From: Methanobacterium sp.
GTDB lineage: Archaea > Methanobacteriota > Methanobacteria > Methanobacteriales > Methanobacteriaceae
NCBI GenBank assembly: GCA_019084405.1
Contig: JAHRFX010000075.1
Coordinates: forward strand, 1 to 64,000
Direction of reading: 5' to 3'
DNA: 64,000 bases
Of this stretch, positions 17,783 through 26,343 are shown in pieces; positions within the stretch are counted from its first letter, which is position 1; every line of letters begins with the position of its first letter. A program made the translations under genes and the position numbers. A model generated the notes under the pieces. The model saw only the letters and a list, made by a program, of their open reading frames with translations, was not told where the DNA came from and did no database searches.

Positions 17783-19138
17783 TTACCTTCGATCCACCAC
17801 TCTTCGCGGCCGACCTTTTATCCGGTAGAATTCCAGATCTCCTGGCCCGGTGAAATTAAATAATAAATCAAAAGTCCCCTCCGAGTAAGCCTGTTGTAGT
17901 CCTGGTTTGTACTGGAAGAAAGATTTTATAAAGTTATTTTCAATTAGTTCCTGGTCACATTTATCCATAGTTCCACATTCCAGACTAACCCGCATGGTGA
18001 TTTCTCCCTCATCCTCATCACCATAGATAAAGGACTCATATTCTCCCGTGAGGTAGTCCATATTCTCCCTCTGGAAAACCCCCTGTTCCACATCTACCCG
18101 GTTAAAAGGATTTCCAGATATCCAGAAGGTTTCAGCTTCCCTTTGGGGGTTCATAATCCTCATATGGGTCCGACCACATGCACATTTATCCCGGGAAACC
18201 ACCACCGTGGTATCATCGGTGTCATAATTTAAAAGCAATGTCCCGGTTTTACCCCCTACCGGTAGTAAAGTGGTTAAAACTATTCTACCGTATTCCCCAT
18301 CTGGCACAAAGTCTTTCATCATAGGATTATAAACATCAAGGTGTACCATGTCTTCAGGGACATGCAAACCTACCCGTTTATGGCATTCGCCACACATGGT
18401 TCCTTCGGTACTGCCATAAGTATTGAAAATTTTAACCCCCCATAATTCTTCCACATAATCACGTGCTTCAGGTGAAAAACTCTCCCCTCCCGCAATTAAT
18501 CTTTTAATAGAGGAATTTTGAGGATCTAAACCTTCTTTTTTCATGCGCCGGGCCAGCCTTAGCAATTTAAATATGCTGGCCACAATTCCGGTGGGCTCGT
18601 AATTCTTCATCAGGCGTACCGGGAAGGTACATTTTCCAGTGGGGATGATGGTCATGCCAATATTTTTAGCAGCCAGGGTCATAGTATTGGCCCCTACATT
18701 CATCCCATAGGAAGCACAAACCACCACCCTATCCCCAGTACCAAAACCCTGGGAGGTGAAAGCACGGGAGTATTTTTCAGCATACCTTTGCCAGTCTTCC
18801 CAGGTTAAAAAGAAGGATTTGGGCTGGCCGCTGGTTCCGCTGGTTTCATGAATAGTATAAATATCATCCCATGACCCGCATTTAAATTCAAATTCCTTGG
18901 TCTCAGGGGGTTGTCTATTTCTAACCGTGCTTCCAGTTATTATAGGTAGCTCCTGCAGATCTTCGTGGGTTCTTATATATGAAAAATCAATATTATTCTT
19001 TTTAAACCATTTATAATAGAAAGGAGAGTTTTCATAGGCATACTTAAGGGTATATTTAATCCTTTCTTCCACCAGAGCATCCAGGTCACCCCGTTCCATG
19101 GTTTCAATTTCTGAATTATAATAGCCTATATCAGTCAT
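17783..19138 (-). CDS. ftsA: Coenzyme F390 synthetase (phenylacetate-CoA ligase-like adenylating enzyme)
   Basis: Adenylates the deazaflavin F420 to F390 (8-hydroxy-AMP ester), a signal of oxidative stress in Methanobacteriales. The 451-residue protein has the AMP-binding P-loop-like TSGTSGQPKSFFLTWEDWQ near residue 98 and the adenylate-forming motif NTYGSTEG near residue 240. It also has a Cys-rich pair, CGECHKR and CACGRTH, that may bind metal or sense redox. The family includes phenylacetate-CoA ligases, but the combination fits the methanogen F390 synthetase group. It lies directly upstream of truD. Confidence 0.8.
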   Translation of the reverse strand: MTDIGYYNSEIETMERGDLDALVEERIKYTLKYAYENSPFYYKWFKKNNIDFSYIRTHEDLQELPIITGSTVRNRQPPETKEFEFKCGSWDDIYTIHETSGTSGQPKSFFLTWEDWQRYAEKYSRAFTSQGFGTGDRVVVCASYGMNVGANTMTLAAKNIGMTIIPTGKCTFPVRLMKNYEPTGIVASIFKLLRLARRMKKEGLDPQNSSIKRLIAGGESFSPEARDYVEELWGVKIFNTYGSTEGTMCGECHKRVGLHVPEDMVHLDVYNPMMKDFVPDGEYGRIVLTTLLPVGGKTGTLLLNYDTDDTTVVVSRDKCACGRTHMRIMNPQREAETFWISGNPFNRVDVEQGVFQRENMDYLTGEYESFIYGDEDEGEITMRVSLECGTMDKCDQELIENNFIKSFFQYKPGLQQAYSEGTFDLLFNFTGPGDLEFYRIKGRPRRVVDRR

Positions 19139-19245
19139 GTAATATGATTTGTAATTACCCGGCTAAATAATTAAGCAATTTATATAAACGAGGATTATAA
19201 AATGAAAAATCAGGACAGGAAAAAAGAATATTTGAGTATTAGAAA

Positions 19246-19317
19246 TGCCCTGACCGGGACTTGAACCCGGGTAATAGGATCCGCAATCCTACGTGATATC
19301 CACTACACTATCAGGGC
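19246..19317 (-). tRNA. tRNA-Arg (anticodon GCG)
   Basis: A full cloverleaf of 72 bases on the minus strand. The acceptor pairs GCCCTGA with TCAGGGC, with discriminator A. The anticodon stem TAGGA/TCCTA holds the 7-base loop TTGCGGA. The T arm is CCGGG-TTCAAGT-CCCGG. The D arm is GTG...CAC. Anticodon GCG reads CGC and CGU. No intron is present and CCA is not encoded. TTTAAATAA just upstream is a possible TATA element. Confidence 0.95.
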
Positions 19318-19464
19318 CATTGATTATTTAAAGTAGGTTTCATGAAAAAGTCAGAGTCTGGAGTAATTAAACCAGATTAAATATGGTTAGAATTTTTTAG
19401 TATTTAATAATTTTCATAACCTGCCGGTTAGAATCTATATTGATAAATTAAATTTTTTAAAACA

Positions 19465-19902
19465 CTAGTACCACACATATAACTGGAAAGTGTAGCCCTT
19501 GGAGTTTCTCTGGGCCGAGTTAATATTATCTGCATCCTGCATAGGAGCATTAGCACATATTGTCGTCCCTTTAAGATGGTTAATTTCAGTGAGGTTATAG
19601 TTAATATCCGGATGGTATTTATCTAAAAACATACTGGCCAGTAGTCCTGCCTGATTTTGAGATGTTTGGCTGCAGTTTCCCTCATCCAGGATCCCTGCCA
19701 TTTTTTCCAGTAAGGAACCCTCCCCGGGGTAAGGTTCCAGGCTGGCCATAAGTTCCATTATATCCTGGGCCATAAACTTGTTTTCGGTGTAGGCCGGATT
19801 AGAAAGGGGGTTGGAATTAAAAGAGATGGTTCCCATGATTATTAAAACTACCAGTAATCCCAATACTGCATCTAAAGAAACAATGAATCCTTTTTCATCC
19901 AT
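19465..19902 (-). CDS. Prepilin-like membrane-anchored protein
   Basis: A 145-residue protein of unknown function. The N terminus MDEKGFIVSLDAVLGLLVVL, a short charged head and Gly followed at once by a long hydrophobic helix, resembles type IV prepilin or archaeal pilin-like sequences, although the usual class III QxxxxEF site is not obvious. The rest is predicted extracytoplasmic, with two Cys (NCSQTSQ, ICANAPM) that could form a disulfide, and several N-x-S/T sites. It begins 18 bases after the PurM-like gene and is probably its operon partner. It might be a surface sensor or minor pilin. Confidence 0.55.
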   Translation of the reverse strand: MDEKGFIVSLDAVLGLLVVLIIMGTISFNSNPLSNPAYTENKFMAQDIMELMASLEPYPGEGSLLEKMAGILDEGNCSQTSQNQAGLLASMFLDKYHPDINYNLTEINHLKGTTICANAPMQDADNINSAQRNSKGYTFQLYVWY

Positions 19903-19920
19903 TAAAATCCCATGATAGTT

Positions 19921-21285
19921 TTAATTACCCTTAATGGATTGAACCACCCTATCCTTTTTTGCTATAGATTTTTGTGCGGCCTGGTGAACTTTTTGCTTCA
20001 TTAACTCAAAGTCTTGAGGGGTGGTATCTCCCACCAGTTTTTTTATTTTAGTATATGCAGCTTCTCTAAAAAGGGGCCGTAGTTCTTCTTTACTTCCGTC
20101 CTCTTTAATCAGAATAGGGGATCCGCTGTTATTTACCACCCCTATTTCTTTTACTTTTACACCTGCTTTTCTGATGGCTTTTTTAGATTGCAGTGCTACG
20201 TCTTCCGGAGCTATGATCATTAAAGAGTCAACTGAAACACCTAATGGATCTATATTCAGGTTTTCAAGCATTTCCAGGACTTTGGGATTTATCATTTCCC
20301 TTATTTTTTCCTGATAAAATTCCATTCCCAGGCCGGTGGTGGTGGAAATTTCATGGGCATCACCCCTCAATCCACCATTGGTTACATCAGTCATAGCATG
20401 TACCTGAGGTAGAAGACCCTCCTGCATAATGGCTTCGGAGGCCAGTATAAAGTCTATATCCATGGTTTCTTCCACCACATCAAAAAGACCATGGTAGATA
20501 GCAGTAGTGGTAATGGTGCCTCCACCTGATCCTTCAGTTAACAGGATTATATCTCCAGCTTCAGCACGTTTTCGGGCGGTGGGAGGATGTGGTGATACAC
20601 CTATAGCCCCTACTGCACTTACAAGACGATCCCCTAAAACCATGTCACCTCCTACCCGGAGGGTGCTGCCTGCAACAATAGGCACTTTTACCAGTTCAGA
20701 TATGGCAGCTACTCCTGCAGTGAAGTCGAAAAGTTTTCCCACATCCCCATCATCAGCCAGATGCAGGTCGCTTATAATGGCCACCGGATCAGATCCCATG
20801 ACACATACATCGCGCAGTGCAGCCCGGGCCACATGGAAACCTCCTAAAAAAGGGTATTCGCTAAGCCTGGAATGTATTCCATCCACAGCAGTGGTTATGA
20901 ACATTTTATCCTCCGGAGCGTGGACTTCCACCACCCCCCCGTCATCCTGGGCAGTGGGATTTATAAAAGATGAAGTGGGGGAGCTGGCCACTATTTCTGC
21001 AATCTGGCGGTGCACAAAGAAGTCCCCTGCTCCCCGTGATCCTACACCCATATTTCCCATGGAAATACCAGCCCCATGCACTTCCATTAATTCTTTTAAA
21101 AATTCATCATCCACATCCTGGATTGCCAGAGTATTTTTAACTTCTTCCATGACAGCTTGTGCCATTTTAGAGGCTTTTTCAGGATTAAGGTCTTTATGTT
21201 CAATTATCCTTTCTGAAAGTATCTTTTCAATGGTTTTTTGATCCTTGATATTTATTTCACGCCTTACAAATCCCTCGATATCCAT
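19921..21285 (-). CDS. PurM/AIR synthase-superfamily protein (HypE/SelD-like, COG2144-type)
   Basis: A 454-residue protein with a central AIR-synthase fold, like PurM, HypE and SelD, which bind ATP and activate small substrates as phosphates. Visible features are the Gly/Asp-rich QDDGGVVEVHAPEDKMFITT nucleotide-loop region, DGIHSRLSEYPFLGGFHVA and a C-terminal half with TDVTNGGLRGDAHEIS. An unusual N-terminal extension of about 90 residues and a basic C-terminal tail set it apart from HypE (about 340 residues). The selenophosphate synthase Cys/Sec is not seen, so true SelD is unlikely. The substrate is unknown; the related methanogenesis marker 2 is a shorter protein. Confidence 0.7.
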   Translation of the reverse strand: MDIEGFVRREINIKDQKTIEKILSERIIEHKDLNPEKASKMAQAVMEEVKNTLAIQDVDDEFLKELMEVHGAGISMGNMGVGSRGAGDFFVHRQIAEIVASSPTSSFINPTAQDDGGVVEVHAPEDKMFITTAVDGIHSRLSEYPFLGGFHVARAALRDVCVMGSDPVAIISDLHLADDGDVGKLFDFTAGVAAISELVKVPIVAGSTLRVGGDMVLGDRLVSAVGAIGVSPHPPTARKRAEAGDIILLTEGSGGGTITTTAIYHGLFDVVEETMDIDFILASEAIMQEGLLPQVHAMTDVTNGGLRGDAHEISTTTGLGMEFYQEKIREMINPKVLEMLENLNIDPLGVSVDSLMIIAPEDVALQSKKAIRKAGVKVKEIGVVNNSGSPILIKEDGSKEELRPLFREAAYTKIKKLVGDTTPQDFELMKQKVHQAAQKSIAKKDRVVQSIKGN

Positions 21286-21473
21286 ATAACCACCATTTTA
21301 TGTGAATTGTAATTAGATTTTCTAATGAGTAAGATTGATGTAAGTTACTATAAATCCCGATGATATTAAGTATGCTATTTTATATTAGTAATACTATAAA
21401 AATTTTTTGTATTAAATAATGAATTTTATTCCTACCGTATATAAAAATAAATATCATAAAATAAGTTATTAAG

Positions 21474-22070
21474 TCATTCCACCAGCTTTACAAAATTCTT
21501 TAAAATATCCAGCCCGGATTTTCCACTTTTTTCTGGATGGAATTGAGTGGCATATACATTATCCCTGCATAGTACTGCCGGTACATCAATACCATATTCA
21601 GCCACCGCAGCCACCACATCATTATTTTCCGGGACCACATAGTAAGAATGTACAAAATAAACATATTCCGAACCAATACCCTCCAGAATCGGGCAGTTTT
21701 TAATAATTTTTAGCTGGTTCCAACCCATATGAGGTATTTTATTATCGGGAGGTAATCGTACCACTTCCCCCGGGAATATATTGAGCCCCTGGATTTTGCT
21801 ACTCTCCTGGCTGTGAGAAAAAAGAAGCTGCAATCCCAGGCAAACGCCTAAAAAGGGTTTTCCTAACTCTATGTGCTCAAATATAAGATCTTGATATTTA
21901 TGTAAATTTCCCATAGCTGCACCAAAGGCCCCCACTCCCGGCAGGACCAGTGCTTCTGCATCTTTTATCATACCCGCATTATCTGTAACCAGAGAATCCA
22001 CACCTATTTTTGAAAATCCATTTTTTATACTTTTTAGATTTCCACTGCCATAATCTATTATACTTATCAT
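21474..22070 (-). CDS. hisH: Imidazole glycerol phosphate synthase, glutaminase subunit
   Basis: Class I glutamine amidotransferase that supplies ammonia to HisF in histidine synthesis. The triad is visible: Cys77 in GVCLGLQLLF, and His178 and Glu180 in QFHPEKSG. The oxyanion strand PGVGAFG is present near residue 44. The length of 198 residues is standard. HisF is not nearby; another histidine gene, hisG, lies 19 kb away, so the pathway is scattered in this genome. Confidence 0.97.
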   Translation of the reverse strand: MISIIDYGSGNLKSIKNGFSKIGVDSLVTDNAGMIKDAEALVLPGVGAFGAAMGNLHKYQDLIFEHIELGKPFLGVCLGLQLLFSHSQESSKIQGLNIFPGEVVRLPPDNKIPHMGWNQLKIIKNCPILEGIGSEYVYFVHSYYVVPENNDVVAAVAEYGIDVPAVLCRDNVYATQFHPEKSGKSGLDILKNFVKLVE

Positions 22071-22140
22071 ACCGTTTTCCTTTATTGACTTTTAAATAAA
22101 ATAAAAATTTAAAATAGAGTTTATAAGTACCATATGACGG

Positions 22141-23145
22141 CTATCGAGTATAGAAGTCGTTGATACGAACGGTATCATCCAGGTGGGGTGTTGATACCTC
22201 ATGTAATATGGTATTTTCCATGGCCACTATGGAGTGGCGTTTTTCAGGTTCAATGCGCACCGTGTCGTTTTTGCCAAAGTATTCTTTACGGTCTTCAAAC
22301 TCAATGTATCCCGCCCCACTAATGATGTACATGGTCTCGTCTTTTTTCTCGTGGTAGTGGAATGAAGTCTGATATCCTTCTTTTATGAATAATTCTTTGG
22401 TGAGGTATTTATCAGTATTAATCAGAACTTTTTCATAGCCCCACGGCTTATCTTCCCTGTTCTGGTATTCTTTTTGGATTTGTTCCAGTTCTTTAGAGGT
22501 ATCAATGGCCATCCAAAATAATCCGTCCTCTTTATAGTAACCCAGTTGATTTTCTTTGGCCATCATAGGGAATAATGTTTTTTCAATATCCCCCACATCA
22601 AAATCTCCAAAATCAAGGGATCCCTGGGAGAAATAAACCCCTCCATTTATATAATAATCCAGAATTGGTTTTTCCTTAAAAGAAACAAGGCGGTCCCCAC
22701 TTACTTCCACAATACCATAAGGTGACTGCATTTTAGTTATAAAAATTGAAAGCGGATAATCAGATCGTTCTCCAAAATATATCATCTTTTTTAAATTTAA
22801 ATCTGCAACCACATCACCATTACGGATAATACACTGTTTATTACCATCAATTACATCCATTCCTAATTTAATTGCATTTAAAGTACCAAGAGGTTTTTTT
22901 TCTTCTACATATTCAATTTTAACCCCTTTATATTCATCACCATATCTCTCCTGAATTTTATCACTTAAAAATCCCGTCAGGAGAAATACTTGATCTACTC
23001 CTGCATTTTTAAAGTCAAATAATTGCTTATCCAGAATAGTATAGTCTTCTTTGATTTCAACCAGAGGTTTGGGCACTGTTTCTGTTAAAGGACGTAATCT
23101 TTTACCAAATCCACCACAAAGAATCATCCCTGCTGTTTTACTCAT
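22141..23145 (-). CDS. Sugar-phosphate nucleotidyltransferase fused to a cupin
   Basis: A 334-residue two-domain protein. Residues 1-225 form a nucleotidyltransferase with the NTP-binding signature [20 protein letters not shown] and the RNGDVVAD metal-binding motif. Residues about 230-334 form a cupin with [16 protein letters not shown] (His, His, Glu ligands) and KRHSIVAM. The layout parallels mannose-1-phosphate guanylyltransferases that carry a C-terminal phosphomannose isomerase-like cupin, but the nucleotidyltransferase part is closer to short glucose-1-phosphate thymidylyl/uridylyltransferases. It probably makes an activated sugar for surface polysaccharide or glycosylation. It lies between hisH and cfbD on the same strand. 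Confidence 0.85.
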   Translation of the reverse strand: MSKTAGMILCGGFGKRLRPLTETVPKPLVEIKEDYTILDKQLFDFKNAGVDQVFLLTGFLSDKIQERYGDEYKGVKIEYVEEKKPLGTLNAIKLGMDVIDGNKQCIIRNGDVVADLNLKKMIYFGERSDYPLSIFITKMQSPYGIVEVSGDRLVSFKEKPILDYYINGGVYFSQGSLDFGDFDVGDIEKTLFPMMAKENQLGYYKEDGLFWMAIDTSKELEQIQKEYQNREDKPWGYEKVLINTDKYLTKELFIKEGYQTSFHYHEKKDETMYIISGAGYIEFEDRKEYFGKNDTVRIEPEKRHSIVAMENTILHEVSTPHLDDTVRINDFYTR

Positions 23146-23288
23146 TTTATCACCATTATATATATATAGAAATGAACACGAGGTACTATTTTTTACATTT
23201 AATAATAAAGACCTGAGATTAATTAATGCTTACTATTTCTCATTTTGAGGATATCAAAAGAAATTTTTTTTAGTGGGGAATGGGACAA

Positions 23289-24374
23289 TTATTTTAATTT
23301 ATATTCCTCCAAAACCTTTTTAATCGCCTCTCCAAAATCGGATTGGACAATGGAATCTGTTCCTAGTGTTTTGGCGTGGGCATCCAGTTCAGCCACCACC
23401 ATATCATATCCCAGTTTTTTCAGAGGTTCCACCAGACGAGGTCCATCCGTTACTGCTATTGATTTTAAATCCAATTCTTCAATATAGAGTGCATGGGGCA
23501 CTCCGGCAATCACCGCCAGATCAATTTTTTTCTCTTTTAATAACTGTACAGCTGATTTTCCGGTTTCTGGATACTCATCCAGACCCCCCGTAATAAAATC
23601 AACCTGGATTTCATCTTCTTTAAGTTCATTGACAATATTCCGGGCATGTAATCTGATACGGTCCAGTCCCGTATTCTCATCCAGATTGGCTATAATGATT
23701 GGAGGGTTTTCTGGATTCACCAGATGATAAGGTAGCTTTAATATATCCCCAAAGAGGTAAGAGGTTTCTTTTTTGGCATTGAGTACCAGGGCCACCTTTT
23801 TACCTTTTTCTATTTGATTTAATAGTTCCCGGGCAACTTCTTCCTTATCATCCCCAAAGGAAGGACTTATATATTCCCCCTGGGCCATTCCCCTGGTTTT
23901 TTCCACTTGAGTGGCCATTTTTAGCATTTTTATCTGGCGTTCTGCTTCTTCAGGAAGTATTATGCCCTCTTTTACTGCCGCTTCCAGTACCATGATGGCC
24001 CCTTCAGTATTATCCCCCTCGCCAAACCCACCATGTGATTCCACCGTTAAAACCTTTGCTTTAATATTTGCTCGTTGTACAGCTTCTTTAAGGTCTTCTC
24101 CGATTATCATGCTGGCACAGGTGCCCACTATTCCCACCAGATCAGGAGAAAACATTTTATCCACTTTAAGGAGTGTTTCTTCCAGTTTTTCTCCCGCCCC
24201 GAAAATGAAATCATTTTCAGACATGGCAGTGGTAACTATTCTAACCCCGTCGTTTTCCAGAAGCCTCCCTGTGCGGAAACAACAACCGTGGGGGCCATGG
24301 AGGATAACAACATCAGCATTCATATCTCTTAGAGTGTATAAAGAAGCAGCAATTGGACTTGGTCTAGGATGCAA
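23289..24374 (-). CDS. cfbD: Ni-sirohydrochlorin a,c-diamide reductive cyclase subunit CfbD
   Basis: NifD-like subunit of the nitrogenase-related complex (with CfbC) that reduces and cyclises Ni-sirohydrochlorin diamide on the way to coenzyme F430, the methyl-CoM reductase cofactor. Cluster-ligand Cys are visible in [13 protein letters not shown] (residues 31-32) and [10 protein letters not shown] (residue 86). The length of 361 residues matches the methanogen family. Translation starts at TTG, 24374, directly after a GAGGTGAAATA ribosome binding site. CfbC and the other cfb genes are not in this window. Confidence 0.93.
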   Translation of the reverse strand: MHPRPSPIAASLYTLRDMNADVVILHGPHGCCFRTGRLLENDGVRIVTTAMSENDFIFGAGEKLEETLLKVDKMFSPDLVGIVGTCASMIIGEDLKEAVQRANIKAKVLTVESHGGFGEGDNTEGAIMVLEAAVKEGIILPEEAERQIKMLKMATQVEKTRGMAQGEYISPSFGDDKEEVARELLNQIEKGKKVALVLNAKKETSYLFGDILKLPYHLVNPENPPIIIANLDENTGLDRIRLHARNIVNELKEDEIQVDFITGGLDEYPETGKSAVQLLKEKKIDLAVIAGVPHALYIEELDLKSIAVTDGPRLVEPLKKLGYDMVVAELDAHAKTLGTDSIVQSDFGEAIKKVLEEYKLK

Positions 24375-24602
24375 TATTTCACCTCAAACAATGTTATTGA
24401 TAAAAATTTCCTCAAGAAAATTATAATGAATAAAATTTTCTAATAATTGTTATAATCCTATTAGCCAGTTATATCTTATAAAGGCCAATTAATATCATAT
24501 CCATATATGTTTAGTTAAAGGGAATTTAATTACTCGATGCGATTTTTATAGATTTATTAAATCAAAATCAAAGCAGAGATTCTAAATTAGTGAGGGGATG
24601 TG

Positions 24603-25346
24603 ATGAGATTAGATGGTTTAATCAGGGTAAAGTTTGTGGAACGGCCTAATCGTTTTACAGTGAAATTCCATTATCAGAATAAGGACGATTTAGGCCACTT
24701 AAAAGATCCAGGGCGATTAAAAGAACTATTAATCCCTGGAATTGATCTTTTAGTTAAAAAAGCTCCCCCAAATCTCAACAGGAAAACTAAATATGATGTG
24801 GTGGCTGTTTTTAAGGACCAACAATGGGTTCTTATAAATTCTGGTTTCCACAGTGATCTGGCTGAAGAAGCCATAAATTCAGGGATCATAGGTGATTTAA
24901 AATATTATGGTGTGGAAAAACGAGAATATATCTTTGGAAAAAGTCGTTTAGACTTTTTATTATCCTTGAAGGAGGATAAAGATATTCCAGAAGATATGCC
25001 ACCGAAAATGTTACTGGAAGTGAAGGGCTGTACCCTGGTGGAAAATAATACTGCTCTTTTTCCAGATGCCCCCACCATAAGGGGTAAAAAGCATTTAGAA
25101 GAATTAATAGAAGGCATAGAGCAGGGTTTTGCTTCTGGTGTAATTTTTTTAATTATGAAAGAAGATGCCCGGGTTTTCTCTCCTAATTTTAAGACTGATC
25201 CTGATTTTTCCTGCACCCTGGAAGATGCGGCCCAAGAAAAGGTTTCTATATTCCCCCTGGTATTTGAAACTCATTTGAAAGATAATTCGCTGGAAATAAA
25301 ACCATGGAAATTGGTTAAACTTATCTTTAAAAATCAGTGCATCTGA
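24603..25346 (+). CDS. sfsA: SfsA homologue (sugar fermentation stimulation family)
   Basis: A 247-residue protein with the SfsA pattern: N-terminal GLIRVKFVERPNRFTVKF (OB-fold-like) and then a nuclease-like domain with HLKDPGRLKELL, SRLDFLL and LLEVKGCTL. The D...ExK arrangement (D in SRLDF, EVK) is that of PD-(D/E)XK nucleases, so a DNA or RNA processing role is more plausible than sugar metabolism. The start is the ATG at 24603 after GAGGGGATG. It is divergent from cfbD across 228 bases. Confidence 0.9.
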   Translation: MRLDGLIRVKFVERPNRFTVKFHYQNKDDLGHLKDPGRLKELLIPGIDLLVKKAPPNLNRKTKYDVVAVFKDQQWVLINSGFHSDLAEEAINSGIIGDLKYYGVEKREYIFGKSRLDFLLSLKEDKDIPEDMPPKMLLEVKGCTLVENNTALFPDAPTIRGKKHLEELIEGIEQGFASGVIFLIMKEDARVFSPNFKTDPDFSCTLEDAAQEKVSIFPLVFETHLKDNSLEIKPWKLVKLIFKNQCI

Positions 25347-25488
25347 ATGTTTCCCCTGAATTTAGTCCTGTTTTAGTTGTTGTCAGTTTTAAATTTTAGC
25401 CACCTTGATAAAAAAATACAAATATTCTGAGGTCTTATAGTTAGTTAAGTGTATTCCGGTAAAAAATCTTAAATTAAAATTAAATATT

Positions 25489-26343
25489 ATGAGCAAAAAA
25501 CCAAAGGGAATGGTCCTCCGGCAGAAATTGCAAAGATTCCTGACCCGTCATCGAGAAAAAGTGGGAAGTGGAATATTCCGGCCCCATGATTTTGAAATTA
25601 AAGAAATAGAAGTGCTGGTGAAAAACTTGGACCCCCTCTTCCATAATTACACCATAGCACATTTAACTGATATTCACCTGGGTCAGTGGATAACTCCCTG
25701 CCATCTAAAAGGAATAATTGAACTGGTCAATGATCAAAACCCTGATCTGGTAGCGCTTACCGGAGATTATGTTTCTTATTTGCTGGAAGGATATGAAGAA
25801 GATTTGATCCACTGTTTAAAGAATCTGGAACCCTTGGATGCATCCCTGGCAGTTTTAGGAAATCACGACCACTGGCTAGGTGCTGCGGAAATCAGGAATA
25901 TCCTGAAAAATAGTGGGGTGATTGATGTGAGTAATCAGATATATACCCTTAACCGGGAAGGTGCATCTTTGCATGTGGCAGGTGTGGATAGTATTATGCT
26001 CAATCAACATCGATTAGATGAAGTTATGGATAAAATACCACAAGTTGGTCCAGCTATATTGATGGTACATGAACCTGATTTCGCAGATATCAGTTCAGCC
26101 ACCGGTAGATTCTCTCTACAGCTTTCAGGGCACTCCCATGGAGGCCAATTCACAATTCCCGGATGGGAAGATACCATCATCCGGGGACCTCATTTTAAGA
26201 AGTATCCCTCTGGAGAATACCAGGTTGGAGATATGACCCAGTACACCAGCAGAGGAGTAGGAACCAATGTTTTCTGGTTTAGAATAAATTGTCCTCCAGA
26301 AATAAGTATAATAACCCTTAAAAGTCCAGGTGCTGGCGAATGA
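25489..26343 (+). CDS. Metallophosphoesterase (YaeI-like calcineurin fold)
   Basis: A 284-residue phosphoesterase with all family motifs: DIHLG (Asp61, His63), GDY (Asp93), GNHDHW (Asn125, His126), VHEPD and GHSHGGQ (near residue 209). The N terminus is basic and lacks a clear signal peptide. The closest general type is the YaeI/YkuE group that hydrolyses lipid-linked or nucleotide phosphoesters. The stop codon overlaps the start of the next gene by four bases (ATGA), so it is translationally coupled to a membrane-bound phosphodiesterase. That suggests the pair acts on the same lipid or sugar-phosphate pathway. Confidence 0.85.
   Translation: MSKKPKGMVLRQKLQRFLTRHREKVGSGIFRPHDFEIKEIEVLVKNLDPLFHNYTIAHLTDIHLGQWITPCHLKGIIELVNDQNPDLVALTGDYVSYLLEGYEEDLIHCLKNLEPLDASLAVLGNHDHWLGAAEIRNILKNSGVIDVSNQIYTLNREGASLHVAGVDSIMLNQHRLDEVMDKIPQVGPAILMVHEPDFADISSATGRFSLQLSGHSHGGQFTIPGWEDTIIRGPHFKKYPSGEYQVGDMTQYTSRGVGTNVFWFRINCPPEISIITLKSPGAGE

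Noticed and set aside
20507..21241. A 244-codon open frame opposite the PurM-like gene
   Set aside because: It is antisense to a clearly conserved protein, rich in Ser, Pro and Thr as shadows usually are, has no ribosome binding site and no recognisable domain.
19921..21285. Selenophosphate synthase assignment for the PurM-like protein
   Set aside because: The catalytic Cys/Sec and Lys of SelD are not found near the N terminus, and no selenocysteine machinery is visible in the window.
23911..24426. A 171-codon open frame opposite cfbD
   Set aside because: The CfbD frame carries the cluster Cys residues; the opposite frame is a shadow.
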